Shown here piece by piece: positions 33,131-41,838 of a stretch of 64,000 bases of DNA; position 1 is the stretch's first letter; every line of letters begins with the position of its first letter. This DNA is from Anaerolineae bacterium (GTDB taxonomy: Bacteria > Chloroflexota > Anaerolineae > Promineifilales > Promineifilaceae). The notes beneath the pieces were generated by a model, which saw nothing but the letters and a program-made list of their open reading frames with translations, did no database searches and was not told where the DNA came from. The stretch lies in assembly GCA_023382655.1 (NCBI GenBank), contig JAHDWK010000001.1, positions 173,089-237,088 on the forward strand. The letters run 5' to 3'. The translations under genes were made by a program, and so were the position numbers.

Positions 33131-33895
33131 ATGCGCCTGAAAACAATTGCCAAAGTCATCCTTTTCATCAGCCTGGGTCTCTTTCTGGCCAGCCGGTTAA
33201 GCAATGGCACGTTGAGTTTTTATATCCATCCCCGGTTTAATGCACTCACGGCCGTAACCGCCGCCACTTTCATCCTCATCGGCCTCCTCTACGCCTACCA
33301 GCATCGCCAGATCATCTTCACCGGGGCAGACGACCACGACCATCGCCACCATGATCATCAGCACGATCACAGCCACGATCTCTCCTGGCTGGCGCTGCTC
33401 ATCCTGGCCTTGCCCGTACTACTGGGGGTGATAGTGCAGCCCAAACCGCTGGGCGCGGCGGCGCTGGGAAATCGGGAGATCAACACCAGCCTGCTCGCTT
33501 CGGCGCAAGCGCCCAGCGGCAGCCAGTTAGCCGTCATCCCTACTGCTGGCGAGCGGAATATCCTGGACTGGCTCTACCTTTTCCGCGACAGGGGCGATGC
33601 GGCCGCTTTTAACGACGAGCCGGTGCATGTCATCGGTTTTGTCTACCGCGATGACCGGTTTGCCGCCGATGAATTTATGGTCAGTCGCTTCACGGTAAGC
33701 TGTTGTGTGGCTGATGCCGCGCCCATTGGCCTGATTGTACGCTGGCCCGATGCGCCAGAACTGGCGGCCGATCAATGGGTGGAAGTAAGCGGTACGCTGC
33801 AAGCGGGCACGTTCGATGGCCGTGAGATTCCGCTGCTCATTGCCGATGAAGTGGTCAACACCGAAACGCCATCGCAGCCTTATTTGTATCAGTAA
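33131..33895 (+). CDS. TIGR03943 (YcgQ-like) membrane protein, partner of the permease
   Basis: A 254-aa protein. Two helices lie at about residues 4-22 and 33-52, then a His/Asp-rich loop (about 64-88, with DDHDHRHHDHQHDHSHD pattern) that should bind metal, a third helix and an outside domain of about 150 residues. The latter has VIGFVYRDDRFAADEFMVSRF and the CC pair in TVSCCVADAAPIGLIV typical of the family. The start at 33131 (MRLKTIAK) is preferred over codons that lie within the hairpin repeat. The His-rich loop suggests zinc or another metal as cargo, which is an inference. Confidence 0.87.
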   Translation: MRLKTIAKVILFISLGLFLASRLSNGTLSFYIHPRFNALTAVTAATFILIGLLYAYQHRQIIFTGADDHDHRHHDHQHDHSHDLSWLALLILALPVLLGVIVQPKPLGAAALGNREINTSLLASAQAPSGSQLAVIPTAGERNILDWLYLFRDRGDAAAFNDEPVHVIGFVYRDDRFAADEFMVSRFTVSCCVADAAPIGLIVRWPDAPELAADQWVEVSGTLQAGTFDGREIPLLIADEVVNTETPSQPYLYQ

Positions 33896-33905
33896 CCTCG
33901 TTCAA

Positions 33906-34160
33906 TTGTCATTCCGACCCTTCGAGGCCTCAAGGCAGGCTAGTTTTCGAGGAGAAATCTTTTGTGCTTGATGAAGCAAAAGATTCCTCGCTCCGAAGAC
34001 TCCGCTACTAAGAAAGTTGTCATTCCGAGGTCTTCCGAGGAATCCCCACATGATGACAATGACCAGGGATTCCTCCTCGAAGACTCGTCGGAATGACAAA
34101 TGGCGCGGCAAATTTCTTGTAGACTGAGTTGCCCCGCAATGGTTGGCTCGGAATGACATT
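33906..34160. repeat. CATTCCGA-type palindromic repeat cluster
   Basis: TTGTCATTCCGA occurs at 33906 and 34018, and its complement TCGGAATGACA occurs at 34088 and 34148. They enclose CGAGGA(G)AATC and GATTCCTCG(C) arms. The cluster fills a 345-nt gap with no gene. Such GTCATTCCGA...TCGGAATGAC elements are non-autonomous palindromic repeats seen in several phyla. A second small hairpin (GCCTGGGGAT/ATCCCCAGGC, about 34207-34229) lies beside the next start. Confidence 0.8.
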
Positions 34161-34240
34161 ATTGGAAGCATGTGTCTAACGCGCTTGAGCGCGTTTTGTA
34201 TCTCAGCCTGGGGATGGAATCCCCAGGCAAAACGGAAGTA

Positions 34241-35629
34241 ATGACATTCTCAAAGTTTGATGCGGTTGTCTGGTCGGTCATGGCCTTGCTGGCGGGGTTG
34301 GTGGCAACCGTCATTTTTATGGGCAGCCGGGTGGGGCTGGTGGTGGTGGGGCAGACGCCGCCACCGGACGCGGCCCATGTATCGGCGCTTACCCCAATTC
34401 GGGTGCAATTTGCGGATGTGCTGGCCAGTGCACCAGACACGGCCGTGACCCTCTCCCCCTTCATCTCCGGCACAACTATCCTGGAAGGCGACACCCTCAT
34501 TTTCCAGCCACTCACGCCCCTGGCGCCAGACACTACGTATGATGTAACGGTAGCCGCCGGTATTACCGGCGCAAACGGCCGTACCCTCCATGACCCGCTC
34601 ACCTGGCAGTTCCAGACCGGCCGGCCGCGCATCCTTTTCATTAAACCAGACCCGGAGGGGCCAGACCAGATTTATGTGGCTGATCCAGATGGTGATGGCC
34701 GCCAACTACCGGTGCAGTTGAGCCAGGCCTATGCCACCGTCCTCGATTTTGCTGTCGCCCCCGACAGTTCCCAGATCGCCTATACCGTGCTCACCAATGA
34801 CCAGCAAATGAGCGGCACGGCTGACCTGTGGCTGATGAACGCCGATGGCGCAAACCAGCGGATGCTGCTGGCCTGCCCGGAAGCGATGTGCAGCCGCCCG
34901 GTGTGGACGCCGGACGGCCGTCGCCTGGTATACGAGCGGCGCGAAATTTTGAACCCCGGCGCGCCGCCGGGCAACCCCCGCCTGTGGTGGCTGGATGTGA
35001 GCAGCGGCCAGACCGTGCCTGTTTTTCAAGATAGCCAGTTGTTGGGCCTGTTTGCCGCCATTTCGCCAGACGGCCGTTGGCTCAGTTACGTTTCCCCCAC
35101 CGACCAGGGCATCCAGCTTTACAATCTGGAGGATGGGTCTGGTTTGCTCGTGCCCAATCGTATGGGCACGGCCGTTTCCTGGCATCCACGCAGTGATCAA
35201 ATCGCCCTGGCAGACATTATCACCTCAGACACCGATTGGGGGGTGGTTATCTCCACCGTCGCCATACCGGGCGGGGATGTGACCACGCTGAGCCAGTCAG
35301 AAAACGGGGGTCTGGATGTGGACGACAGTAATCCCGTCTGGTCGCCAGACGGGGGGCAACTTGCCTTTGGCCGCAAGCAGGCACGCAGCGCCATGGGCCG
35401 CCAGCTTTGGCTGATGGACGCCGACGGCACGGCCGTTGTGCCCCTCAGCGGCGACCCCGATATTCATCACAGCGCGTTTTTCTGGTCGCCCGACGGCCGT
35501 ACCCTCCTCTACCAACGCTACAATCTCCAAGAACTCTATGCCCAGCCCGGTGTCTGGGTCATGGACATCCAGACCGGGCAAACTACTGAAATCGCCTACC
35601 CTGCCACGCAGCCTGCCTGGCTGCCATAA
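34241..35629 (+). CDS. Signal-anchored Ig-like plus TolB/PD40 propeller protein
   Basis: A 462-aa protein. It has one N-terminal anchor helix (about 9-35), then an SbsA/Big_5-type Ig domain (about 45-125: VSALTPIRVQFADVLA and TLAPDTTYDVTV pattern). A beta-propeller of five to six PD40 repeats follows, each with a W/A-SPDGxxLxY core such as PVWTPDGRRLVYERRE and FFWSPDGRTLLYQRYN. There are no catalytic residues, so it is probably a binding or scaffold protein outside the membrane. The start at 34241 is chosen because upstream codons fall in hairpin repeat. Confidence 0.82.
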   Translation: MTFSKFDAVVWSVMALLAGLVATVIFMGSRVGLVVVGQTPPPDAAHVSALTPIRVQFADVLASAPDTAVTLSPFISGTTILEGDTLIFQPLTPLAPDTTYDVTVAAGITGANGRTLHDPLTWQFQTGRPRILFIKPDPEGPDQIYVADPDGDGRQLPVQLSQAYATVLDFAVAPDSSQIAYTVLTNDQQMSGTADLWLMNADGANQRMLLACPEAMCSRPVWTPDGRRLVYERREILNPGAPPGNPRLWWLDVSSGQTVPVFQDSQLLGLFAAISPDGRWLSYVSPTDQGIQLYNLEDGSGLLVPNRMGTAVSWHPRSDQIALADIITSDTDWGVVISTVAIPGGDVTTLSQSENGGLDVDDSNPVWSPDGGQLAFGRKQARSAMGRQLWLMDADGTAVVPLSGDPDIHHSAFFWSPDGRTLLYQRYNLQELYAQPGVWVMDIQTGQTTEIAYPATQPAWLP

Positions 35630-35714
35630 ACCTCGTTCCCCGCTCCGCTCTACCTCGTTCCACGCAGAGCGTGGGGAGGGTACAGGAACGAGATGGCAGG
35701 CGGCTGGTTAGGGG

Positions 35715-35785
35715 TATAATTAGAAGCTGGAAGTCCGATTACCGATTACCGACCACCGATTACGGATTACGGACTTCGGATTACG
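35715..35785. repeat. ATTACCG/ATTACGG heptamer array upstream of the ABC exporter
   Basis: AAGTCCGATTACCGATTACCG is followed by ACCACCGATTACGG, then GATTACGGACTTCGG. It ends at the ribosome site GGAGGG of the ABC gene. A TATAAT at 35715-35720 just before the array could be the -10, in which case the array would lie in the 5' leader. Confidence 0.82.
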
Positions 35786-35800
35786 CACCTGGAGGGTACC

Positions 35801-36691
35801 ATGGCGGAAAATGTAATTGAAACGAAGGGGTTGACGGTTTATTACGGCCGTCACCGCGGCATCTTAGACGTAGACCTGACCGTGCAAAAGGGGGAGGTCT
35901 ACGGTTTTCTGGGGCCGAATGGGGCCGGCAAAACCACCACACAGCGGGCGCTGCTGGATGTCATTCGTCCGGTGAGCGGGCAGGCCTGGCTGTTTGGGCT
36001 GGACTGCCAAAAGGAAGGTGTGGCCGCCCGGCAGCGGGTGGGTTATTTGCCCGGTGAATTGAGCCTGTATGAAAATATGAAGGCGTATCAATTTTTTGAC
36101 ACGGTAGAGGCCATGCGTGGTCATAATGGGGATAAATCTTATCGCGAAACGATTTGCCAACGCCTGAATCTGGACACCAGCCGCAAAATCCGGGAATACT
36201 CACGCGGCAACAAACAGAAGGTGGGGGTGGTGGTGGCCTTTATGAATAAACCCGACCTGCTCATCCTGGATGAACCGACCAGCGGCTTGGACCCACTGGT
36301 GCAGCAGACGGTGTTGGAATTGGTACGCGAGGCAAAGGCCGACGGCCGTACCGTCTTTTTCTCCTCCCACATCCTGTCGGAAGTGCAGGAGGTGTGTGAC
36401 CGGGTGGGCATTATCCGCGAGGGGCAGTTGGTGGCCACGGAACGGGTGGAGACGTTGATTAAACAGCAGTTTAAGCGGCTGCGGCTGAGTTTTGCCACCC
36501 TGCCCCCGGCTGATGCCTTTGCCCAAGAAGGCGTGCTGGAAACAGCCCGCGACGAGCAAAGCGTGACCCTGGAGATTCGAGAAAACTTGAATGGGGTGTT
36601 GAGTACGGCCGTGATCTACCACGTGCTGGATATAGACACCATCCCGGTGACGCTGGAAGAGGTCTTTTTGGCGTTTTATGGCACATCGTAA
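35801..36691 (+). CDS. ABC-2 type exporter ATP-binding protein
   Basis: A 296-aa ABC ATPase. Walker A GPNGAGKTTTQRALL lies near residue 39, the signature is YSRGNKQKVGVVVAF, Walker B is LLILDEPTSGLDPLV and the H-loop is FFSSHILSEVQEV. A C-terminal extension of about 80 residues is usual in drug/bacitracin exporters of this class. The start at 35801 follows GGAGGG. The next gene is the permease, so together they form an exporter of unknown cargo. Confidence 0.92.
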   Translation: MAENVIETKGLTVYYGRHRGILDVDLTVQKGEVYGFLGPNGAGKTTTQRALLDVIRPVSGQAWLFGLDCQKEGVAARQRVGYLPGELSLYENMKAYQFFDTVEAMRGHNGDKSYRETICQRLNLDTSRKIREYSRGNKQKVGVVVAFMNKPDLLILDEPTSGLDPLVQQTVLELVREAKADGRTVFFSSHILSEVQEVCDRVGIIREGQLVATERVETLIKQQFKRLRLSFATLPPADAFAQEGVLETARDEQSVTLEIRENLNGVLSTAVIYHVLDIDTIPVTLEEVFLAFYGTS

Positions 36692-36714
36692 CGCGAATTG
36701 TCAATTCGCGTTAC
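36688..36714. repeat. 13+13 perfect inverted repeat between the ABC genes
   Basis: GTAACGCGAATTG, a T, then CAATTCGCGTTAC. The stop codon of the ATPase gene lies within the left arm. It sits 14 nt before the permease start, so a hairpin here could lower permease translation. Confidence 0.85.
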
Positions 36715-36727
36715 TGGAGAACCGATT

Positions 36728-37555
36728 ATGTTTCGTTTACTCTGGCAAGAATTACGATTCCGGCGCAACGGTATCATTGGTTGGGGGATTGGCGTTTCCT
36801 TTTATGCCATATTGTATGTGGGTCTTTATCCCAGCTTTGGTGACCAGTTAGCCCTTTTTGATATGGGTGAGATGGCCTTTTACGAGGCTCTTGGTATCAC
36901 CGACATGACCTCTTTTTCCGGGTATGTGGCCAGCACCTACGTGAACCTGGCGCCCATTTTGTTGAGCATTTATGCCATTCTCAGCGGCAGTGGCACATTA
37001 GCAGGCGAAGAAGATGAAGGCAAACTGGAATTGATGGTGACGCTGCCCATCCCGCGTTGGCAAATTGTGACGGCCAAAGCATTAGCTACGGCCGTGGCCC
37101 TCTTTCTCATCCTGGTCATTGTGGGCGTGGCCGCTGCCGGGATTTTGCTGGCAATTGAAAGCCAGATTGAAACGCCGGTCACGGCCGTTGATATGTTTCT
37201 CAGCGCCCTCTATATGTGGCCCCTGGTGCTGGCGGTAGCGATGATCGGTCTGCTCATGGGCGCCTATATGCCCAACCGCCGCACGGCGGCGTTGGTGACG
37301 ACCGTGATTTTTGTGGCCAGTTATTTCGGAAACAGCCTAGCAAATCTATACAACTCGGTTGAGCCGATAAAACCCGTGATTCTCCTCACTTATTATGACA
37401 CCGCGCCGGCGGTGCTGACGGAGGGGCAGGCCATAGCGGATATAGCCGTATTGGTGGGCATCTCTCTCATTTTATTTCTGCTGGCGGTGTGGGCCTTCCA
37501 GCGGCGAAACATTACGGTAGGGGCGTGGCCCTGGCAGCGGGCAAAGGTAGTGTAA
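36728..37555 (+). CDS. ABC-2 type exporter permease
   Basis: A 275-aa membrane protein with six helices (about 20-38, 60-80, 112-140, 150-175, 190-215, 245-265). The first cytosolic part MFRLLWQELRFRRNGIIGWG and the loop DEGKLELMVTLPIPRWQIVTAK are typical of ABC-2 permeases. The start at 36728 is chosen because the frame upstream (36698) lies in the inverted repeat. Partner of the ATPase above. Confidence 0.88.
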   Translation: MFRLLWQELRFRRNGIIGWGIGVSFYAILYVGLYPSFGDQLALFDMGEMAFYEALGITDMTSFSGYVASTYVNLAPILLSIYAILSGSGTLAGEEDEGKLELMVTLPIPRWQIVTAKALATAVALFLILVIVGVAAAGILLAIESQIETPVTAVDMFLSALYMWPLVLAVAMIGLLMGAYMPNRRTAALVTTVIFVASYFGNSLANLYNSVEPIKPVILLTYYDTAPAVLTEGQAIADIAVLVGISLILFLLAVWAFQRRNITVGAWPWQRAKVV

Positions 37556-37617
37556 GACCTGACAGGTTTCGAGCAACCTTTGGTTGCCAACCTTTTGGTT
37601 GCCAACCTGTCAGGTCT
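37555..37617. repeat. Hairpin, AGACCTGACAGGTT type, with inner repeat
   Basis: Arms at 37555-37568 and 37604-37617 are exact complements. Between them TTTGGTTGCCAACC is repeated in tandem. It separates the convergent ABC permease and PKD protein genes and starts over the permease stop. The same arm sequence is used at 40056-40117. Confidence 0.87.
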
Positions 37618-37624
37618 GGTATGT

Positions 37625-40024
37625 CTACTCTTCTTTGATGATGGCCGGCAGGTAAATAAAATTGTTAAGTTCTATCACCTCAATCACGGCCGTAGCTACA
37701 CTCTCACCCACCGCATTCGTCGCCGTCAAAGTTACCGTGAAGCTGCCCGTGGCCGTGAAGGTGTGCGTGGGGCTGATCTCGGTGACAAGGGGCGAACCGT
37801 CGCCAAAGTCCCAGGTATAAGAAATGGGCGGCGTGCCAATGGTGAGGTTGGTAAAGTTGAGTGGCTGGTTGATGATGGCCGGCAACGTGGCCGTGAAAGC
37901 CGCCGTCGGCGCAACCGGTTTGTCATCAATGGTGATGGCGCTCGTAGCCACATCCATGCCAAAGGGGCTGTTCACCGTCAACGTGATGGTATACGTGCCG
38001 GAAATGGCATAGACATGGGAGGGGTTCACGGCCGGTGAAGTGGGCGAGCCATCGCCAAAGTCCCATACATAACTCAATTCTGGCGTGCCTTGTGATTCGT
38101 TGGTGAACTGCACCGGGGCATTGGCGGAGGCAGTAACCGGGTGGGTGAACACGGCCGTTGGTGCAATGCCCACCCTGACGGTATCAGTAAATGTACTGGA
38201 GCCATCATCATTTGCCGCCGTTAGGGCGACAACATAGTCACCCGCACTGGCATAATCATGTGTTGGATTTTCCAGGTTCGAGAGGGGGCTGCCATCGCCA
38301 AAATCCCAGGTATAGGTGATCGGGTCGCCGGTAGATGTGTTGGTGAACACGGCCGTGTCGCCCAATACCACCGGCCCATTGTGCGTAAAGCTGGCCGTAG
38401 GCCCGCCAGACCCACCAGACATAGGCACAAACAGCGGCCCCATGTAACAGGGATATGTCTCCGGGTTGGGTTCACCCGCTACCGTCCAGCAGTAATATTC
38501 CGGCAAAGCCGCGTCCGTTTGCGCCTGCGGCACATACCAGAGGACGATGTTTTCGCTGTCAATGCTTTCCCCATTCAAATAGAGATGTGGGCCTTGTTGG
38601 TGATCATCATGGCAGCAGCCGCTGGCAAACACAAACAGGTCCGTATCCCCTTCATCAGCATGGTGGAGTGTGGGGAAAAGGAAAGGATTGTCGCCACGAC
38701 CGTTTTCATACTGACCCACATCTTGCACCATGTAATATCCCAAACCACTGACCGTATCTTCCACTTTCCAGCTATAGCCATTGGCGTCAATGTGGTGCGG
38801 GCCGTGCCCAGTTTCGGGGTAAGGTACCAGGTAATCTTCGGTGGTCATGGCCTGCCAGGCCGCGCCATCCCACCGGCTGAACCGGTCAGTATCATCGCCA
38901 TTCACGGCAATATTGATGCGTACCACCGGTCGGTAAAGGGAATTCGTGCCACACCCCTTGCCGTAGGCGGCGCTGACCGGGTGGAAACTGCCATCGGCAT
39001 AAAACCGCAGGCGCTGTTCATAGCGGTAGTTGCAATTAGCGCCCCAATTACCCATGCGGAAATCCTGCACCACTTCAAAGCCAACTACGTTATTCTGACC
39101 GTCCCGCAAATCCAACACCTGGGTGTTGCCGAAGGGTTGAATGAGAAAACCACCACCACCACTGCTGCACCCGGTGGTGTCCTGGTAGCCGCCGCTGCCA
39201 TAGTCGGCGTGCCACTCCACCAGTTTGATGCTGGTGATGACGGGTGTGTCATTATAGGTGACGTTGTACACGTTCAGACCATCGTTGTTGGTCGTTACGT
39301 AGCTCAATGACCAGCCGTCACGGGTAACGGACAGGGGATTGTTGCAGTCGGTGGGCACAAAGGGTTCAAATTCGCCCGGCGGCGTGGCTTCCGTCCAGTA
39401 GATGCCGGCCAATTCTTCGGCCGTCAAGTCTACGACCGCCCAGAGGACACGACCGTCACCGGTAGCAAACGTCGGCGCTACACACAGGTGTTCACCACCA
39501 CAAGCGGTGCCTAACAACCCGGCGTCTACAGCCGCCAGCACTTTATCAGCAGCCGGTTTGTAGCCCAACGCGGCAATCACTTCGGGGGCATTGGTGGCGA
39601 TCTCCAGCGAGAGATCGTGCAATCGTTTGTTGATGCCAGGGCGTAGGTGGGGCTGGCGGATGACGTCCAGCACTTCCTGGGTATCCAACTGGACGTAAGC
39701 AGTCACGGCCGTGTCGGTATCCCACAGATAAATCTCTACCTGGCGGCAGTCGGTAGTGGCGCAGGCGCTCAGCGCTTCCGGGTATGGCCCCATCACCACC
39801 CGGCTGACGCCAAATACCTCAGCGCGATGGCCGGAGGTGAATGCCTGCACGCGGGCATCGGCCAGGGCCAGGTCTTGGGCGGCCTGTTGCTCCGGCGTCA
39901 TTTGCGCGGCCAGGGGCACGGCCGTTGTCTTGCCCCGTACTTCGGCTACCGGTCTCAGCAACACGGTGGCGGCTACGGCCGTTAACAACCCAACCACCAA
40001 AAACAGTAAAACCAATCGTTTCAT
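37625..40024 (-). CDS. Secreted copper-amine-oxidase-like protein with three PKD domains
   Basis: A 799-aa exported protein with a signal peptide at about residues 1-25. Residues about 40-555 follow the plan of copper amine oxidases: an N-terminal segment like their small domains (ALADARVQAF), then WSLSYVTTNNDGLNVYNVTYND, NCNYRYEQRLRFYADGSF (where the quinone-forming Tyr motif NYD/E would lie) and ENIVLWYVPQA. The usual Asp/Glu after NY is Arg, and the HxH copper ligands are not visible (RPVVRINIAV in their place), so it is probably catalytically dead or different. Three PKD repeats with the core YTWDFGDGSP follow. The C-terminus is the short tail NFIYLPAIIKEE shared with other large proteins here. 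Confidence 0.75.
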   Translation of the reverse strand: MKRLVLLFLVVGLLTAVAATVLLRPVAEVRGKTTAVPLAAQMTPEQQAAQDLALADARVQAFTSGHRAEVFGVSRVVMGPYPEALSACATTDCRQVEIYLWDTDTAVTAYVQLDTQEVLDVIRQPHLRPGINKRLHDLSLEIATNAPEVIAALGYKPAADKVLAAVDAGLLGTACGGEHLCVAPTFATGDGRVLWAVVDLTAEELAGIYWTEATPPGEFEPFVPTDCNNPLSVTRDGWSLSYVTTNNDGLNVYNVTYNDTPVITSIKLVEWHADYGSGGYQDTTGCSSGGGGFLIQPFGNTQVLDLRDGQNNVVGFEVVQDFRMGNWGANCNYRYEQRLRFYADGSFHPVSAAYGKGCGTNSLYRPVVRINIAVNGDDTDRFSRWDGAAWQAMTTEDYLVPYPETGHGPHHIDANGYSWKVEDTVSGLGYYMVQDVGQYENGRGDNPFLFPTLHHADEGDTDLFVFASGCCHDDHQQGPHLYLNGESIDSENIVLWYVPQAQTDAALPEYYCWTVAGEPNPETYPCYMGPLFVPMSGGSGGPTASFTHNGPVVLGDTAVFTNTSTGDPITYTWDFGDGSPLSNLENPTHDYASAGDYVVALTAANDDGSSTFTDTVRVGIAPTAVFTHPVTASANAPVQFTNESQGTPELSYVWDFGDGSPTSPAVNPSHVYAISGTYTITLTVNSPFGMDVATSAITIDDKPVAPTAAFTATLPAIINQPLNFTNLTIGTPPISYTWDFGDGSPLVTEISPTHTFTATGSFTVTLTATNAVGESVATAVIEVIELNNFIYLPAIIKEE

Positions 40025-40055
40025 ATCGCACCTCTTTGGGAATTTGTAACTATTC

Positions 40056-40117
40056 AGACCTGACAGGTTTCTCCCAGAGGAATTTGCTTTACCACCAGCT
40101 AAAAACCTGTCAGGTCT
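40056..40117. repeat. Hairpin, AGACCTGACAGGTTT type
   Basis: Perfect 15-nt arms at 40056-40070 and 40103-40117 enclose a 32-nt middle. It lies upstream of the PKD protein gene, with the ribosome site GAGGTG between them. The middle differs from that of the copy at 37555, so only the arms are conserved. Confidence 0.87.
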
Positions 40118-40234
40118 TGAGAGACTGTATAGTTACGGGAATTTATAGAATGACAAAATTCGTTGAATCAGTCAGCGCCCTATTGCGGGCACAGTGTAAC
40201 ACCCGATACACCCAATCGCAACCGCCAACGGAAG

Positions 40235-40306
40235 TGACAAGGTGACAGGGTGACAGGGTGAAGGGGTGGCAATTCACCTTGTCACCCCTTCACCCTGTCA
40301 TTCTTC
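40235..40306. repeat. GGTGACA octamer array, facing arms
   Basis: AAGGTGACAGGGTGACAGGG and then TTCACCTTGTCACCCC and TTCACCCTGTCA. It forms a strong hairpin right at the stop of the di-heme peroxidase gene and probably ends that message. The rest of the 40118-40234 gap shows no gene. Confidence 0.82.
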
Positions 40307-41755
40307 CCACACCGGCAGACCACTGAGGACGCTTTCAGGAATAATGCCAGAAAGGTCGGTGGCGGCGGGATCGGTGAGGCTTGCCAAAAAGGCCACCAGT
40401 TGGGCCATTTCCTGATGGCTTAGTTCTGTTTGGGGCAGTTGGGGGGAGAGCGTCAGCAGGATGTCATCCATGGTGACGGGGTAATTCTGCAGGGTAGCGC
40501 GTAGTTCTGGCGGCAGGCTACGGCCGTCAAACGCCCGCAGCCTCTCTTCCGGTTGCAAATGGTGTTCAATCACGGCCGTCAGCGAATCATACGCGCCATT
40601 GTGCAGGTAAGGGGCGGTCAGAGCCACGTTGTGCAGCGGCGCGGTGCGGAAGGCGTACTTGTCGGCGGGGTTTTGGGTGATGGCGTAACGGCCGTAATCC
40701 AGCGGCGCAAAATCATCCCGGCCCGGCCCAAACTGGGGCGCGGCGATATTGTGGTACTGTTGGTCGGTGAACAGCGGCCCACTGTGGCAGGTGGCGCATC
40801 CGGCACGGCCGTAAAACAACAGCCCCCCCTGCTTTGCCTCGTTCGACAGCGCCGTCGTATTCCCCGCCAGGTATTGATCCCAGGGCGAATTGGTAAAAGA
40901 GAACGCCTGCGTCTGAAAAGCCGCCAGCGCGTTGGCCGCATGGTGGAAGCCCAATTCCGCCGCCGGTACATCCGGGTACGCCTGCCGGAACAATTCCTGG
41001 TAAGCGGGAATGGCCAGCAGCCGTTGCATGAGGAGCGCCCAAATTTGCGGGAAGTATTTGCGGTCATTCGGGATCTCTGCCAGTTCATTTGGTTGGCCGA
41101 AAACGTCCGTATCTTCCCAACCGGTGGGCAGATTTTGGGCATAGGCCGTTTCCTCATCCAGCACCGTACCCGGTTGGATGGCATACCCGGCCACATTGTA
41201 CCAGCCGCCGCGCATCTCTGTGCGAATGGTGACGGGGAACATGGCCTGCGCCGCTAACGCACTGTCCAGACCGGCGGGCAGGAATTCGCCGGCATCCGTC
41301 TTGAACCCGGCAGCAGCACTGCCTTCTACCCGTCCTTCCCAAAACATCGTCTCCCACTCTGCCAGGCCACGATTAAATAACTCCGTTGTATGGCGCGGCA
41401 CAAAGTCACGGTTTTCGCCCAACTGCCGCCCGGCCCCAAAACCGACGCCGCCTGTGCCAATGGAGAGCCGCAGTTGATCCCCCGTAGCCAGTTGCGGATG
41501 GTGGCAGGTGGCGCAGGAGGTATCCCGGTTGCCGCTGAGTTCCTTATCAAAAAACAGTGCTTGCCCCAGAGCGACCAGCGCCGGGTCAGGCGGGGTGGGC
41601 GCAACCAGCGGCGTCAGCCCTTGTTGGGCAATGACGGTTTGCAAATCGGCGTCCAGGCTGGCGGCTTGTGCTGTACTTCGCTGTCGCCAGAAAAACACGG
41701 CCGTTGCCAGCAAAACCAGCCCGATTACCAAAATAAATACAACCTTTACCTTCAA
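40298..41755 (-). CDS. Di-heme cytochrome c peroxidase (MauG/CcpA family)
   Basis: A 485-aa exported di-heme protein. The signal/anchor helix is about residues 5-22. Heme-binding CxxCH motifs are CATCHH (about 81-86) and CATCHS (about 320-325), each the start of a cytochrome c domain. ELFNRGLAEWETMFWEGR and TAPLHNVALTAPYLHNGAYDSL are the usual family segments. It is longer than simple CcpA (about 330 aa), because of an insertion of about 120 residues between the hemes. It may reduce hydrogen peroxide or oxidise protein partners outside the membrane. The copper-amine-oxidase-like neighbour is in the same direction. Confidence 0.9.
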   Translation of the reverse strand: MKVKVVFILVIGLVLLATAVFFWRQRSTAQAASLDADLQTVIAQQGLTPLVAPTPPDPALVALGQALFFDKELSGNRDTSCATCHHPQLATGDQLRLSIGTGGVGFGAGRQLGENRDFVPRHTTELFNRGLAEWETMFWEGRVEGSAAAGFKTDAGEFLPAGLDSALAAQAMFPVTIRTEMRGGWYNVAGYAIQPGTVLDEETAYAQNLPTGWEDTDVFGQPNELAEIPNDRKYFPQIWALLMQRLLAIPAYQELFRQAYPDVPAAELGFHHAANALAAFQTQAFSFTNSPWDQYLAGNTTALSNEAKQGGLLFYGRAGCATCHSGPLFTDQQYHNIAAPQFGPGRDDFAPLDYGRYAITQNPADKYAFRTAPLHNVALTAPYLHNGAYDSLTAVIEHHLQPEERLRAFDGRSLPPELRATLQNYPVTMDDILLTLSPQLPQTELSHQEMAQLVAFLASLTDPAATDLSGIIPESVLSGLPVWEE

Positions 41756-41778
41756 TCGAATGACTCCTCTGCAAACAA

Positions 41779-41833
41779 GTTTGTAGTAGGCGATTCATCG
41801 CCTTTGCCCGGCACTAAAGTGCCTACTACAAAC
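41779..41833. repeat. GTAGTAGGC hairpin, worn copy
   Basis: GTTTGTAGTAGGC (41779-41791) faces GCCTACTACAAAC (41821-41833) with inner GCGATTCATCGC and GCACTAAAGTGC stems. It lies between the SnoaL-like gene and the peroxidase gene. A fresher copy is at 51159-51213. Confidence 0.85.
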
Positions 41834-41838
41834 GGGTT

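Noticed and set aside
37555-40117. Paired hairpins around the PKD protein gene as ends of a transposon or integron cassette
   Set aside because: No transposase or integrase is seen, and a third copy lies alone after the helicase gene. The arms also differ slightly, so a dispersed hairpin family is the simpler view.
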